A stretch of 64,000 nucleotides of DNA from Glandiceps talaboti (Eukaryota; Hemichordata; Enteropneusta; Spengelidae): NCBI RefSeq assembly GCF_964340395.1, contig NC_135568.1, forward strand, positions 16,836,276 through 16,900,275, in the 5' to 3' direction. The translations under genes and the position numbers were made by a program. Below, one piece after another: positions 1-27,900 of this stretch. The notes under the pieces were generated by a model that was not told the origin of the DNA, ran no database searches, and was given only the letters and a program-made list of their open reading frames with translations. Each line of letters begins with the position of its first letter. Positions within the stretch are counted from its first letter, which is position 1.

Positions 1-66
1 ACACCGGTGCAAAGCATAAAGGCACATGTGGAAGTAAATAATAACAAATTAACATACATTATTATT

Positions 67-100
<34 letters not shown>

Positions 101-1700
101 GATACATTGTGTCCATTATTTTACTACATGTATATGTTCTGTAATCCAATATTTTACCAATTACAACCCAAGGCATTCGAAATAGGCCTGTATCTTTGTT
201 TACAAATATTTTTTCTTTGTTTGCTTTTTTCCTTAACAGTATGTTTTCCCTATAAGATGTCATGAAGTAAAACAAAAGTTATTTTCTGTATACCATAATC
301 ATTTATAGCATTCATATCAATTGAAAAGTATATGTTGCAGTATGTGATGGCTCTCAAATAATTATTATCTTAACAGTGTTAACAGTAAGTACGTAGTTAT
401 GGAGTATAAACATATATATGTTATAAAACTTTGTAATACTATAAATTATATAGTTACATATATATATTTGAAATAATAAATGTTAATGTGAAAACATATA
501 TTCATACTTTTACCTGTTTTGTCTCGCCACCCTTTTAAAGGAAACAGTGGATGTTGAGTAATTGGTTGAATGATGCTTTCACAAGTTTGAAAGTACCACC
601 AATTAATGTACCACTGTTTACCCCTGGACAAATAATTCAGCTGCTCTTCACTAGCAAATATCATGTGTCGTTTTCCAGCACTATTCCTCAGCACATCTTT
701 CCACAGGAAACCTATGACGAACAATATAATATGGACATTGGTGTTTCAAGTGATAATGCATACCATTAACACCTTATACTTCCAAAGGCTAATATTTCCG
801 TTGATACTAAATTAAAATTAACAATATCAGTTCAGGTATTAAAGTCTGTGTCCAAATTATAACTCACTTGCTTTAGCCTTCATGTGCATTACTATTTTGC
901 TGTGAAAAAGTTCCAAATATAATCTATATTAATTATCTTCTGCCTCAAATCTGCTGGTTGTTGAGGGCACATCTTGTGTCTCAGTCGGTTGGCTTAAAGT
1001 TTTGATGAGCTAATCCTGGGCAACGATGGTGATGGTCTCTCTGGGTCAACCTTAGTCTTCAATATATCCTCTACAATATTGCCGGTTGACTCAAACACAT
1101 TCTCCGTTGCCTTTGCCTTAATGCTGGCTACAACATCTGCCACCATGAGTTGTCCTGGTTCACCGGGATGAAGATGTTCATGTGCACCAGGTTCGAACCG
1201 ATCTTCACCAAGCTGCCACACGGAAGCCAAACAGTATACATGTTTGTTACGCTTTGGACATCTGCAAGAAAAAAAAAGAACTTAGATATGGCATATTTTT
1301 GTACAATGACAATTTTTCTTACAGATCACTGACATCAACACTGTTAATAAAATGACAGTTTTTCTCGAGATCACTGATATCAGCAGTGTTAACGAAAATT
1401 AAAATGACAATGTTTCTTACAGATCAATGATATCAACACTTAATAAAATGATTGATCACACTTACGACCAAATCAATCTTGTCCGGGTTGTTCTCTTCAT
1501 TATGTAGGCATAACCCATGGCGTCAATCAGTTTCTTCTTTGACGTTGTGCTGACCCCTCAACAATGTGATATTGTATATTATCATCAGAATCAGTTGTAT
1601 CAGCAGCATCAGCAGTGATTGAGATGTCCTCCATAGAATCCTCTTCGTCTTGGTGAACGTGGCCAATATCAAAATCGTTTGCGTGTGTATGTTGTGTAAA
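1..1700 (-). mobile_element. MULE-type DNA transposon relic (left copy, runs off window)
   Basis: The minus strand carries pieces of a Mutator-like transposase. An exon-like block near 994-1250 encodes a segment containing VWQLGEDRFEPG and PGQLMVADVVASIKAKA. A second block near 530-710 contains AGKRH-IFASEEQLNYLS and KQWYI, the region just before the MULE catalytic core. The window edge (1-35) begins the block corresponding to VPLCFALMSV in the second copy. An acidic open stretch at about 1535-1690 may be the N-terminal part. The reading frame meets an in-frame TAA after the SLPRISSSKL segment, before the ANRLRHKM continuation, so the copy is inactive. A plus-strand copy at 33080-34620 matches it piece by piece, flanking repeats included. 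Family assignment rests on remembered MULE/FLYWCH-associated transposase motifs. Confidence 0.7.
61..98. repeat. (ATT)/(GTT) trinucleotide microsatellite
   Basis: Short run of ATT units followed by GTT units inside the left MULE relic. It creates a spurious poly-Leu reading frame. Confidence 0.9.
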
Positions 1701-1710
1701 AGATATTCAT

Positions 1711-3500
1711 TTATCTAACTAGGTGTTTGGCGACATGTATAAACAGCGACATGTCTGAATCCAACGCAGTAATTACAAATTCATGACACTGTTCTTTATC
1801 CTCCAAGGCTTTTCTCAAGCCGTAAAAATAAAAATAAAAAACGACATTCTCCTCTCTTTCCATGAGGTTTGTCCTCATATGTTTATTAAAATAATTAGAA
1901 GTAAAATATAGATAACATTCTGGCATATTTAGAACATGTGATCATTTCCTCATAGATTTACGTAACAAAGTCGACAATAATATGTGGTTGTATGCGTATT
2001 CAAGAAAATTTCACGTCATAGGACACATTACAGAAGAGCAACTTCAATTTACAATATTGGCGCAAGTCGAGGCCAGAAAACGATTACCACTAAACCAAGC
2101 CCCCCCCCCCAACCCACAATATCGATATTACCAGGGACATCATAGTATTAACAATCTCTCGTTCCAACCCAAACGAAGAAAGTGCTTGATGGCAGAAATA
2201 TCTAACTTCTTTTTCACCATTGTTGGCATTACCAAAGAAACAAGGTCAAGTTTAATTCACCTTATTACAGTGCTAGGCTTCAGTCCATCGTACAGATCAA
2301 TATACACTGTAGCAATACAAAAATTGGATAACGTACAATTATTGGAAAGTGAACAAGTTACAATCTTGGTAACGCTGGTTACATTTCGCTTTTTTGGTTA
2401 CACTTTTATATTCTTCCCTAATACAGGATCCATTACTGTACATCTATTTCAAGTAAATTTGACAATCAGCCTGTTACGTGTTATAATATATCCAGCAATT
2501 TTAAATGTACACATTTCAAGAAATCAAAAGAGGAAAAAAATTAAACACGTTTAGAATCATATTTATATTCGCAACGACGCCAGTGACAGCACACATGAAT
2601 TTAGTTTATTTAAAAATAAACGTACAGGTGTGTAAACAGACTCAACCACATTGTTCACGATATTCGTGGAGGGGAATCAAAGGGAGAAGTCCCTTCTATT
2701 GTTAATCTTATTTTCATTGTTCGCATGCGCAGTAGGTCTATTACATGTGTTAAGAGTTCATGGCAACTACTCGTACATATTACGCCAAACGTTGTTCTCT
2801 AATTATTTACACGTAATTCAAAACACTTTCTTTTACTAACAAAATTCATGCTACGTTGACCTATGACCAACTATGGTATTGAAGTACTTAACCCGGGTAC
2901 TTGACATATATTGACCCTTATTGCTGGTCCTGAGTGAAATAAGCTTAGAAATAACTGTTTGATATTTACATTTCACTCGGTTTCTTAAATCATAATTACA
3001 ATATATAATAGTGACAAACACAGCATCTGATAAGACCAGCGATAACGAAAAGGTGGTGATAATCCGCCAAGAATACTCATACGCTGCGAAATTTATATTT
3101 CCGCCTTCCATACTAAGATAAAAAAAAAGCAAATGACTTGTGCACGTGACATGTTCTGAATAATTGTTGTCACATGACTGTCAGGGATACTGATGAAGAT
3201 TGGTGGGGGGGGGTATAAATGATATTGAATATATATTAGAATTTCATTGCTAATATAACAAAATCACCATGTAAGGCGTTAAGTGTGAGCTTTACAAATT
3301 GTTGATAAATACTAGACCAACTGATATGTTTACTGAGAATCTACTGAATGGAAGGTATACGGGTAAGAACATATGTTACTTGTCTAGTTTGGAGATGTAA
3401 ACATTTTATTGGTGGACTGTTAAGGGACTTGAGTTTGTTAACAGCTGGCCGCCGATTTGGTTAAAATTTGCCATCTCGTCTAAAACACCAATACATATGA
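1711..3500. other. No supported gene; AT-rich intergenic stretch
   Basis: Between the MULE relic and the trinucleotide array I see no exon-like block. The longest open frame (1982-2554, plus) has low-complexity, hydrophobic, Ile/Leu/Phe-rich content, lacks recognisable domains and contains a poly-C run. It is probably chance or an old transposon residue. Confidence 0.5.
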
Positions 3501-3516
3501 TATCGTTTGACGATAG

Positions 3517-3633
3517 ATCATCATCATCATCATCATCATCATCACCATCCATCATCCATCATCCATCATTCATCATTCATCATTCATCATCAATCATCAT
3601 CAATCATCATCATCATCATTATCACCACCACAC
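3517..3633. repeat. (ATC)n / CATC-rich imperfect microsatellite
   Basis: Perfect ATC units followed by interrupted ATCC, ATTC and ATCA variants. Two overlapping open frames encoding poly-Ser and poly-His here are repeat artefacts. Confidence 0.95.
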
Positions 3634-3780
3634 AAGTAGCAGCATCATCCTTATCAGAATCAGATTCTATCAATCCGTCAGTCTGTCCATAATATGTTTT
3701 GTTCATATGTTCTATTATTTAAGAAAATATGTTTACTTTTCAGTGTTAACCATAAAACCTAAGGCTATGGCATAGCTATT

Positions 3781-4082
3781 AAGCAAACCAAAGTAAGGTG
3801 CGATGATGTCATTCATAATGTAGTGACTTATGTTGGTTCATCTCCCACGTTTGAATTCTGACTTTATTATACCGGTCGTCAATACCGTTGCCACTACACA
3901 TACACGAAATGGAAATACCCTGTACGAAATTCGATATTTACCCGTCATGCCTACATCAGCAGTAATTTGAATACTGCCTAAATATCATTACTCAAAGACG
4001 TTATCCGTGCATTCTAACCACGATCGACGTTCGATGACAAAAATGCACTGCGTTATCTGATGCCACATGTCGAAGAGTCGAA
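3781..4082 (+). promoter_or_regulatory. Probable 5' flank / 5' UTR of the receptor gene
   Basis: Non-repetitive sequence directly upstream of the first recognised exon. No strong TATA box or initiator could be fixed by eye; position relative to the signal-peptide ATG is the only support. The start codon context at 4083 (purines before ATG) is acceptable. Confidence 0.3.
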
Positions 4083-18281
<14,199 letters not shown>

Positions 18282-18353
18282 AAGCCCGACGATAGTTCAG
18301 TATTTAGGTGTCATTATCTTCCTCTCTTCAAGCATTGCGCCATCGTTGAATGA

Positions 18354-18449
18354 AAGCTATATGCCTCTATGACCTTGACTTATTACCATGAATCTGAACA
18401 CCAGGATTGATTAACGGTAATAAGTCAAGGTCATAGAGGCATATAGCTT
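18354..18449. repeat. Perfect inverted repeat (34-bp arms, 28-bp loop) in the receptor 3' UTR
   Basis: Arms 18354-18387 and 18416-18449 are exact reverse complements, beginning AAGCTATATGCC and ending GCATATAGCTT. They lie 73 bp after the receptor stop codon and before its likely poly(A) signal, so the mRNA could form a long hairpin. The second copy of this region (about 42900) has only the left arm. Confidence 0.95.
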
Positions 18450-18760
18450 ATTATTTGCACATTGTACTATTTGTGGTACTTAAGTATGACCAATATCTTT
18501 CAAATCTTAAGAATGATGATCGATACGGGAAAAAGAACATACACATTATGATACTGCTGTTGCGTATTTAATTAATGATGGTCACAAATTAGATTTTAAT
18601 TTATTTGATTGGATTCATTGATCTCCATTTGTAAATAATTGTAATTGTCAACGACTACGTATACAAAGACTTCTATGATTTAGTTTATAAAATGTCTCTT
18701 TTGACAGTCTTACAGGTTATGGATTCCAAATTGTAATTCAAGAAAGAATGTTTGAATGCA

Positions 18761-18766
18761 AATAAA
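18761..18766 (+). terminator. Candidate poly(A) signal AATAAA of the receptor gene
   Basis: First AATAAA after the receptor stop codon, about 480 bp downstream. A second AATAAA lies near 18900. Chosen by motif only. Confidence 0.4.
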
Positions 18767-18789
18767 TTTCAACTTAGATAGTTGTCATT

Positions 18790-20590
18790 CCTGATCGATG
18801 TAATGGACATTAGGACTATAAGGTAACAGGGTGTGAAGGAAAAGAAAGTGTTTGTGTTCTCCATTTTATGTCAGCTTTTATCAACGTATCCCAAGAGATC
18901 AATAAATTGCTACCCACAACGATATGTAATCATTGCACAATTTCATATTACATCAAACATTAATTTGTGATATTAGCTGTAACCATGGAGGTAACTACGA
19001 GTTAGTCAAATAGAAGTACATTTAAAGCAATTGTATACATAGTATAATCTTATCTAAATACGTTTGTAGCACAGACAACTGTATAATTACTAGTATTTTT
19101 AATGGTATCCATCTTGGAAAGAGCTGTACCAAAATCAATTCCACAAAATTGTACTTGACTACTTGAATCTTTTATGATGGAAAATGACTAAGCATACACT
19201 TTTGTAATTGTTGTAAAGTTCATTATGAACTCACGTATAATCAATAAATATACTGTGACTGAAGATGTTACATAATCAAACGATTTGCAACATTAAAAAG
19301 TACTGATTGAAGACTTCGTCTATATTTGTTATATTTACAGATAATCATGCTGCAAGTAAAATCGCTTAATATTATATGCATTTATCATAAAGGAGATTAT
19401 ATCATAAAATATGTTAGTGCTTTTAATATGAGTACATTTCAATCAATCAAGTTTGTGTTTTTGTTTGGACCAAAGGTTTGATGTGATATACTGGATTACC
19501 TGCACAAATTAATTTTCATTTGACATGTTCTTAGATATTGCAACTAACAGTGTATCCCTCATATCTTATAAAGGACATAATAGTTTCACAGTGTTTTTGT
19601 TGTTGTGTTTTTATTACTTTTTGTATTACACACATATTTTTGAAATGTATAGTATAGTGTACAACACAAGAAAGTGTACAAATAACCCATATTTTAGTGC
19701 TCTCAGCCAGTGTGTTAAATATTCTAGCAAAACATTGGAAGTGTTAAAGATTACGTACCCAGGAATTACCATGGATTACACAGTTAATCATGAAATGACA
19801 TCAACACGTTTGATTATTGGAATTAGCTTTTAGGATATTATGCCATGTCATGCCAATTTTAATTTTAATTATTTTCTTTTTGGATAAAGTTTAACTACCA
19901 TTCATTATCAAAATATGAACTGTGTATTTTCTAAAGAAGAATTGTTTGTAATATGTAACATCACTCTGTTTCAAATTGCGCTGCATAGACGCATGCCTTT
20001 GGCATTATAAAGGTGTGAATGTATATGCAATCCAGACATGAATAAATCATTACTTACAGGGCAATTGCGTTGATATTTGTATTTTATGAAGTCATTATGA
20101 AAGATGTGTTCATTACACAATGTTTGGATGAGAAATATTTAAAAGGGAAATGTGAATGTCCAAGTTAATCTGTGAATGCATCAAATATCCAACTTTCCAG
20201 CAAGATTGCCAAATTTCATTTTCTCAGAAACGAAAAATCAGACCACATCTGTGGGGGATCTTGCTGGAGAATTTGCCAAGATAAATATATACGGTCTCTT
20301 CACTAATTCATTCTCAATTATAATTGAAAATCTTTCAGTTTTGAAACTTGGTGGAAACTCATGCCATAATTTCTCTTTGCAAAAATGGATAACAATCTAA
20401 AAGTCTGCCCTTATGGAAAGCATCCAGTTTAATTACACCTCTGGTCATGTTTAGTTTAGATTTCTAAAATGTATTAGAAGCATTGATATTGCTGAATGTT
20501 AAAACACCAAAAACGAATCACATATGACTCGTACACAAATGACAGCCATACATTATGACACATAATTGCTCATGTAGCGGCAATGATAAT
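18790..20590. other. Convergent intergenic region, repeated before each oxidase copy
   Basis: No gene seen. This stretch between the plus-strand receptor and minus-strand oxidase A recurs in diverged form at 34720-35410, 43400-44760 and 57660-58080. For example, a block at about 19905-20040 is recognisable at about 34730 and 44105. It is the common 3' flank of the oxidase repeat unit. Confidence 0.6.
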
Positions 20591-20593
20591 TTC

Positions 20594-20599
20594 TTTATT
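20594..20599 (-). terminator. Candidate poly(A) signal of oxidase A
   Basis: AATAAA on the minus strand about 130 bp after the stop codon. The same hexamer stands at nearly the same distance from the stop in B, C and D, which supports it. Confidence 0.55.
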
Positions 20600-20727
20600 T
20601 TCAGAACTTATAATCTTGTTTGGTATGATATTCAATATTGTTTTAATCAATGTGAAGTGAATAGCGTACATTTCATCAGCTGACTCTTGAAATATCACTC
20701 TTTTGCCATATTTATTCACATTGGTAA

Positions 20728-23700
20728 TTACAGTTTCGATGAAACAGGTTTCTTCTTGACAAGTGATGACGTGATGTCAGAAATTTGGGTGCATCCTAAA
20801 GAAAATTAAATGACAGCAGAATATCAATATTCACACATTCGCTGTACAGTTGCTGTACAGTTGTAAATTATTGATTTATATTTGTTTTCAGGACCTATTA
20901 TGTTGACTAGGGTTGAACCGCACGTGTAGCTAAAGCATGTGGCTTCTCTAGAGATAAATACCATCACATTTCCAAATGATAACGTAACGATCGCTGTTCA
21001 TATTACAGTCAATTAACTAGTGTTCGATGTGCATCATGAGCAACATGCGCTCGTAAATGAATTGGTATATTTGTCAACAGATATTCGGATACTTATTATT
21101 TTTTGGATTACTAACAAAAACATAATACATTCAAATTTACCCACCTGATAATGCCATAGCAGTACTTAGTTCATCTCTAAGGATTTGAAGAACGTGTTTA
21201 ACCCCTTCAGCACCCTGGATGATAATGGTAAGACGGGCAATAAAATGATACAGTGTTAAATTATTGACGTAACATTTTATCTCTAAGGAAAAGCTAAATA
21301 AATATTAATTCATCTCTAATGCTTCAAAAGTGTTTTAATTAAAATATTCTCTCATGTACCATAAAATACATAGCATAGAAAACTAACCGTTATGAAATAT
21401 TTTGATATATTATGTTAATAAAGTAAAGTTCATAAACAAACAAAAATATACATATAATTTCTATCATCCCAATAGTTCAAATGAAAGGACAGTTGATATT
21501 TAATCTGAATGTTTTTTATCTTTACTTGTACTACCAAAAATACGTATAAATGCTAGATAAGTTATTTTAACCATATTGTTATAACTAAAGGTTATTTCAA
21601 TTACACTTTGAATCATCCACATACCTTATATGTTAATCCATACAATACTGGTCGACCAATCAACACTGCCCTGGCACCCAAAGCCAATGCTTTCAAAACA
21701 TCAGTACCTTGTCGTATACCGCCATCTATGTAGACTTCTAATTTATCTCCAACAGCCTGGACAATGTCAGCGAGAACATCAATCTATGGAGAGGATTACA
21801 GTTTTAGTCCATTTATACATTCTTATATGTAGTTTATCTCACCACATTCCATGTCTAAAATAAAAGAAATTTCTTCACAGTTTATCCCATCTGATGAAAT
21901 CAATATTACACATGTTCATACAATGCTCATTCATTGGCTTACATCGTGTCACATGGTATGGAATATGAACCCAGTGACCTCAATCTGCATACCGAGGATA
22001 CTATTCGGTTACCATTTTACCCAGGGAAACATTTGCATGATGGGACTAATCTTGATGGTTTTACATCACTGATAATGGAAGTAATACAAACCAGAATATG
22101 TACATAACAAGTCTTCTGCGTTCGAACACATGGTCCCTCAACACAACAATAAATATTTTGCTGCTAATTGATTTCTGAAGGTTTAACCTTTTAATACTAT
22201 TTTCATCAATTTTAATGGGAACCCTATCAAATTGAACTTTAGAAACTATTCTTTAAAATTTAACTTGACCTTGAAGATAAGAGTTATGTTAAGAAGTCTG
22301 TCAAAAAAGTATGTTGACCTCTAGCAATGTGCAGGCACACTATGTAATGTCTCTTGGTCTAAACATTCCAAAATTATTGAATGATGTGCTATTTGACCTT
22401 GGAGATGAAATTAGTCCCATGCTTGAAAGCTTACATTGATTAAAATAGGTGCAGAGATGTAAGTTATGTCCTGAGCACATTTCTATTTGACCTTGAAGAT
22501 GGTGGTAAAGGTCAAAGGGTAATATACAATGTGAAACTTATCTAAATAGTATAGCGTAAACATTTGAATTGAGTCTGTGTGTGTTCAACTGCTGGAATTA
22601 CATTGGAATTAATTATCGGACATTTGACCTTGGAAATATTGGTCAAGGTTAAGTGGGAATTATTGTCTTATGAGAAAGCTTATTATGAACAATGTGGGAT
22701 GGGCACTTTAATGGTGTCTGTATATTTTAAACGTTTGGAGGTAAGAGGCAAAGCGTGATGAATGGACAAGTGTCATTCCTGTAGCTCCCACCATGCACAG
22801 CGAATGATTATTGTATGACATTATTCGTGAACTTTGACACGTCACATTACCCCTCGAGTTGTTATGTAGCAACTGTGCAACCCTTTATGGATGTCTACTG
22901 ATGCTTCATCATAGCCAGGCAATAAGTCTATACTAGTGAAGGTATGACCAGGAGAGTAAAACAATACTTTAGGAATAAGTCACTTTAAATTTAATAATGA
23001 TACAACACAAAATTTTAACATGTTTATCATACCATTTAAGAATATTTATTTACCGTTGCTGGCACACCATCTAATTGTCTGCCACCATGATTAGATACAA
23101 CAATTCCTTGTACACCATATTGGGCTGCCAACACAGCGTCCTCAACGGCCAGAATACCTTTCAAGACTATTGGTAGTTTGGTGATTGTCTGTAACCAAGT
23201 GATATCCTTCCACGTACAGGCTGGATCACTGAATGTAAGCTCATCTGGTAATTTATCTTCCGAACCTGATAACTGAAATATATAACTAGATATTGAGTAC
23301 CTTTTTCTATGCGTTACGATATTCAAATACGTCTACCCAAATCAATACCCTGGAGTTACAGGTGAACTGAATATGCAAAAATCTGTTTGTTCATCAATTT
23401 AAAAGTACAAGCACATCAAACATATAGGTGAGGCTAACAATTTAGTTTGAATCAATGCATTGCATGTTTTGGAGATGTTTACCTCTGTCCGGACAATGTC
23501 GGGAGCGTGTCCATCTAGTGATTGGGAATAAACATTGTGGCCCTCAACTTAGCCTAAGAGATCCAAATACAAGTATTGATTAAATGCAGTATCTTCATAC
23601 AAATTCATTGCTGTTGGGAAATAACCAATGTCGTTCAAACTTTCAACGTGGTCGTTGCGTTGGGAGTAAGTCCTTTATGAATTATTTCAGTACAGGGAAG

Positions 23701-24869
23701 GCGATATTTTAGAAGAAAGAAATTGGTCACTATTTTGGGACTACGGAATGGAGGAAGGTCATATTGTATGCATTAGCCCAGGCCTGGATTAGCAAATTTA
23801 CACATGTGTACGAGTGATTACTTTCACCAGAGCGAGTGCACAGTATTTGTATTGCCACTAGTACAGGCAGTGTGATACCGAAATTTATTTTTTTGCATAC
23901 GTGCATGTAATACACTTGTAAACGATAACATGTTCGTTCGTTGTACTCGAAAGTGAGTGATTGTATAGAATCCCAACCCACCATATAGCAAACACGTAGC
24001 CGCCAATGAAAGCAAACGATTCCTCAACCTAATCACAAAACACTTCCTAGCAGACTCTAAGTTACACAAAATATTCAACAGAAACAGTGTAAAAGTCACT
24101 TATAGCTGCATGCCAAACATGGCAACCATAATCAAAGCGCACAACTCCACCATCTCCAACAGCGAAACTAAACCCACTCAAAAACCATGTAATTGCAGAC
24201 AGAAAGACACCTGCCCTTTGAACGGCGAATGCCAAACGGAAAACATCGTATACCAAGCCACCGTCCATGGAAAAAAAACCAACAAAAGTATATATCGGTC
24301 TAATAGAGAACAACTTCAAATAGAGATACGCCAACCACAAACAGTCATTCAAACATGAAAAACACGAAAACAGCACAGAACTATCAAAAACACATTTGGA
24401 AACTGAAAAGAAACAACGAGCCTTTTTCCGTATCCTGGTCCATCAGTAAGACAGCCCAAGCGTACACCAATAAAACAAAACGATGCAACCTGTGTTTAAC
24501 CGAAAAACTATCCATTATTAAAGCAGACAAAAACTCCACACTAAACAAAAGAACTGAGTTGATATCTAAATGCCGACACGAGAATAAGTTTTATTTGTCC
24601 AACTTCAATAGAGCATCTTTGGAACACCAAAGCCCGACATGAAACAACCCGCCAACACCTACTTGTCCGCACCCAATATCTCACACAATGACAACCAACA
24701 CCTTCACACACACAGCACCAACCCATCAACACATAGACAATATTGATGATATTTCTATTGTCTGCACTCTCTATAAACAGCACACCCAGAGAGTAGAAAT
24801 CAGTTGTCTGATGATCGCAGTATGCGTGAAAAAACCAAGAAAGAGTTCCAGAACTATCAAAACTATCAA

Positions 24870-24937
<68 letters not shown>

Positions 24938-27900
24938 ATGTTATATATTACTTATATATATATAAGTAATATGTTGTTTAACATATATATATATATAAGT
25001 AATATGTTGTTTAACAACATGTTTGATCAATGAAACAAGTTTATTATTTTTGGTACTTGAAATAAGATAGTCCTTCATTGGAACTTAATATTTTTCAAAA
25101 ACCTATAGCAGTATGTCATGATTGTACATACGGTAACAAACATTTTTTTAAATAATTTAGTGAGTTACAATAAAGAAATTAGTCAAATTTGATTTTTCAA
25201 TGTTCATGTTATTTGTTCAAGATTGTATGCAAGTAAACTTATAGACAATGATGTACGTTGGGTATCAAAAGATGTTAATTGTTTGCATTAATGTAGTTTT
25301 TAATTCTAAAGATTAATTATTTATTGTGCCTTTGATAGTATTCTCATTTTTATGTATCTATTCTTTACTGTACACAACGCACACAACAAAAATACTGATG
25401 GTAATAACCCTATACTAGCCTTGATCATACAATGATCATAACACATTTTAAAATGAATGCATATTATTACCTTTAAGAAATACCTTTCCAGGTTTCGCAA
25501 TCTGATATCAACCAGTTGTGAAAGTCCCCCAATACGTTCTAATCTCCTTCTAACGCCCAGCTGTGAGATATCAACCGTAACAACGATAGCTTTAAATCCC
25601 GCCTTTTCAACCCGTTTCACCACATCTTTAGTAACTTCCCGATCAGGCCATAAATATATGTCCATCCACTTCGTTCCAGTGGGTGTTTCAGTAGCAATAT
25701 GTTCCATAGATTTGTTGGATGCCGAACTCATAATCATTATTGTATTCATGTCTGAAGCAGCTGAAAAGAAATGAAACAAAAAGTTCCATAGTAAAACTGT
25801 GACGAAGAAGATTGCTATTTTAATGTAACTGTGCCTCGGAGTAACAGTGCATCATTCACGCCCCTTGTACATGTATTTCATATTAATTGTCCGGACATGT
25901 CCCAAATGTCGTGCCTTTATCTGCATCACTTTTCTCTTAAATGCTGATCAACACTATAATCATATCCAGTAGATGACAAAATAAATAAGCTAACAGTAAT
26001 GAAATATGAATAGCAACTAACAAATTTCTAGTAATAATTAGTATCAAATGAAGTCTCACCAGTAGCTGTTGCTGATTCTGCATCAGGATGTGCCAAACCA
26101 TGAAATGCTGTTGGTGCTATACAGATTGGTGAATCAACTTTAGAACCAAGTATTGTCGTGGACATATCTATTGTTGAAACGTCTCTTAACACACGTGGTT
26201 TAAGGACATATCTACATAATGTATGAAATGATGCGCACGTGTCAATCTAAACTATTTTGAACTTCCGTTTTCCGGATACGACTGACGAATACATAATTGT
26301 CACGAACTGGTAAACATGAATTCTTAAATTTGGTAAAGATATCACCAGCATTTTGAGGCACTTGTATTTTGAAATTTGAAGCACCCATTCTTAAAGCGAC
26401 TCTGTGGAAGAGGAGTGGCGCATTTATTTTGATTGATTGATAAGAGATCCTTAATTCAGTAATTACAAGGGGAGGCACTGTACAACATTTTACCCACAAC
26501 TCTCTCTGATTTGTAGTGTTTGACATCATCTCCTTGAAGTCAGACAAATCTCACCAGTGTATAGGGTTTTGTAAAAACATTTTTTCCAATTGGCAAGCGT
26601 AGAATTGCCACTGATGAGTTTCTGAATACCCATTTTCATCGGTTCTGGTATCAGTGATTTATTGTAGAAGGAGTAGCAATTTTAGGAATTTGTCAGCAGA
26701 ATTTCTTGAAAGACATGCAGAATATTTGCGACAAAACTAAGGAAAATATATGCACCTGTTATGACTTTGCCAAAGATATAGATTTATTTGAATATGTATG
26801 ACAAAAGAAATTTACATACTAAACTCATCATACACACTGACTACCCAAGTTATTGACACTTTGACAGTGAAAAGTGTTTTATTCACAGCACATGCTTAAT
26901 TTAGTTGTTAGTTCATTTTTATACAAAATGTAGAACTTTATTTTTGATTCCTAAGCGTTCTTTTTCTTATTAATTAAACTTAATTACTATGCTTAAAATG
27001 TTGAAAAGTATGGATTATTGAAAAAGTTATAAAATAAGGAACCTCCAAGCATACCAATCAGAGAGAGTTGTGGGTAAGATATTGTACAATGGGAGGGCCA
27101 GGGGAAATCAGGCTCGGAATCAGCAATTATCCTACAAGTGAACGTGTCAAAAGCGGAATCTGAGGAACTCAATATGGGAAGCGTATCACATAGGGGTGTG
27201 TAGTATTTCATAGATTGTTGTTTTCCTTGTCTAGAGTCTAGATATGATAACGTTTTGACTTGAATACATTTCTCCTACCTCTATGGAAAGAACACAAAGG
27301 GGACACTGAAAAAGAAGTCCGTAATAATTACTCTGTATATACACCCATTCCGTTACAGTATGTACGTTTGACCGTGTTTGACCCAAGAAAACCGTGATTT
27401 TTACATGAATTTTGGGCACAAATTGTTCGAGTTTTTAAAAATGGCGAGAACGCGACCATTACGCACAGATCCACAGCAAGATGGGGAAGTTTCTAGGCTA
27501 TTTTTGATGTTTTTGTTGTTGAAAGTAAATGTATAATAAATTATATAAACAAATTGTAACTTTTCTTGACAAGTGTTCAACTGAATTTCATGAGTATTTA
27601 CATAAACTATTGAACTATTGAGATAAGTCATCTGCTTATGTAATGTTATTTGTGAAGTGTATCTCAGAGGTGGACATTTATGTACATCTTTCATTGAAAT
27701 AATAGCAAGATACATAGTTCATTTCTTGTTCTAAAGAGTATGTTTGAACCTTAGCAATGTTGAAAAATTGTGAAAAATGTAGACATGCATACAAATATGT
27801 GGGCATTCTACTGTACAATGAAACTTATTTTCATTTTTTCCTCATTGCAATTTTTATTTTCAGTTCAAGTGTTTTGTTGTTAGTGCATTGTATGATTTGC

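Noticed and set aside
1982-2554. 190-codon plus-strand open frame
   Set aside because: Low-complexity hydrophobic sequence across a poly-C run, no domain, no partner exon; length possible by chance in AT-rich DNA.
21630-21863. 77-codon plus-strand frames repeated at each oxidase exon 5
   Set aside because: Antisense shadow of oxidase exon 5 running into the intron.
25457-25774. 105-codon plus-strand frames repeated at each oxidase exon 3
   Set aside because: Antisense shadow of the 290-bp oxidase exon; its conservation follows from the coding strand.
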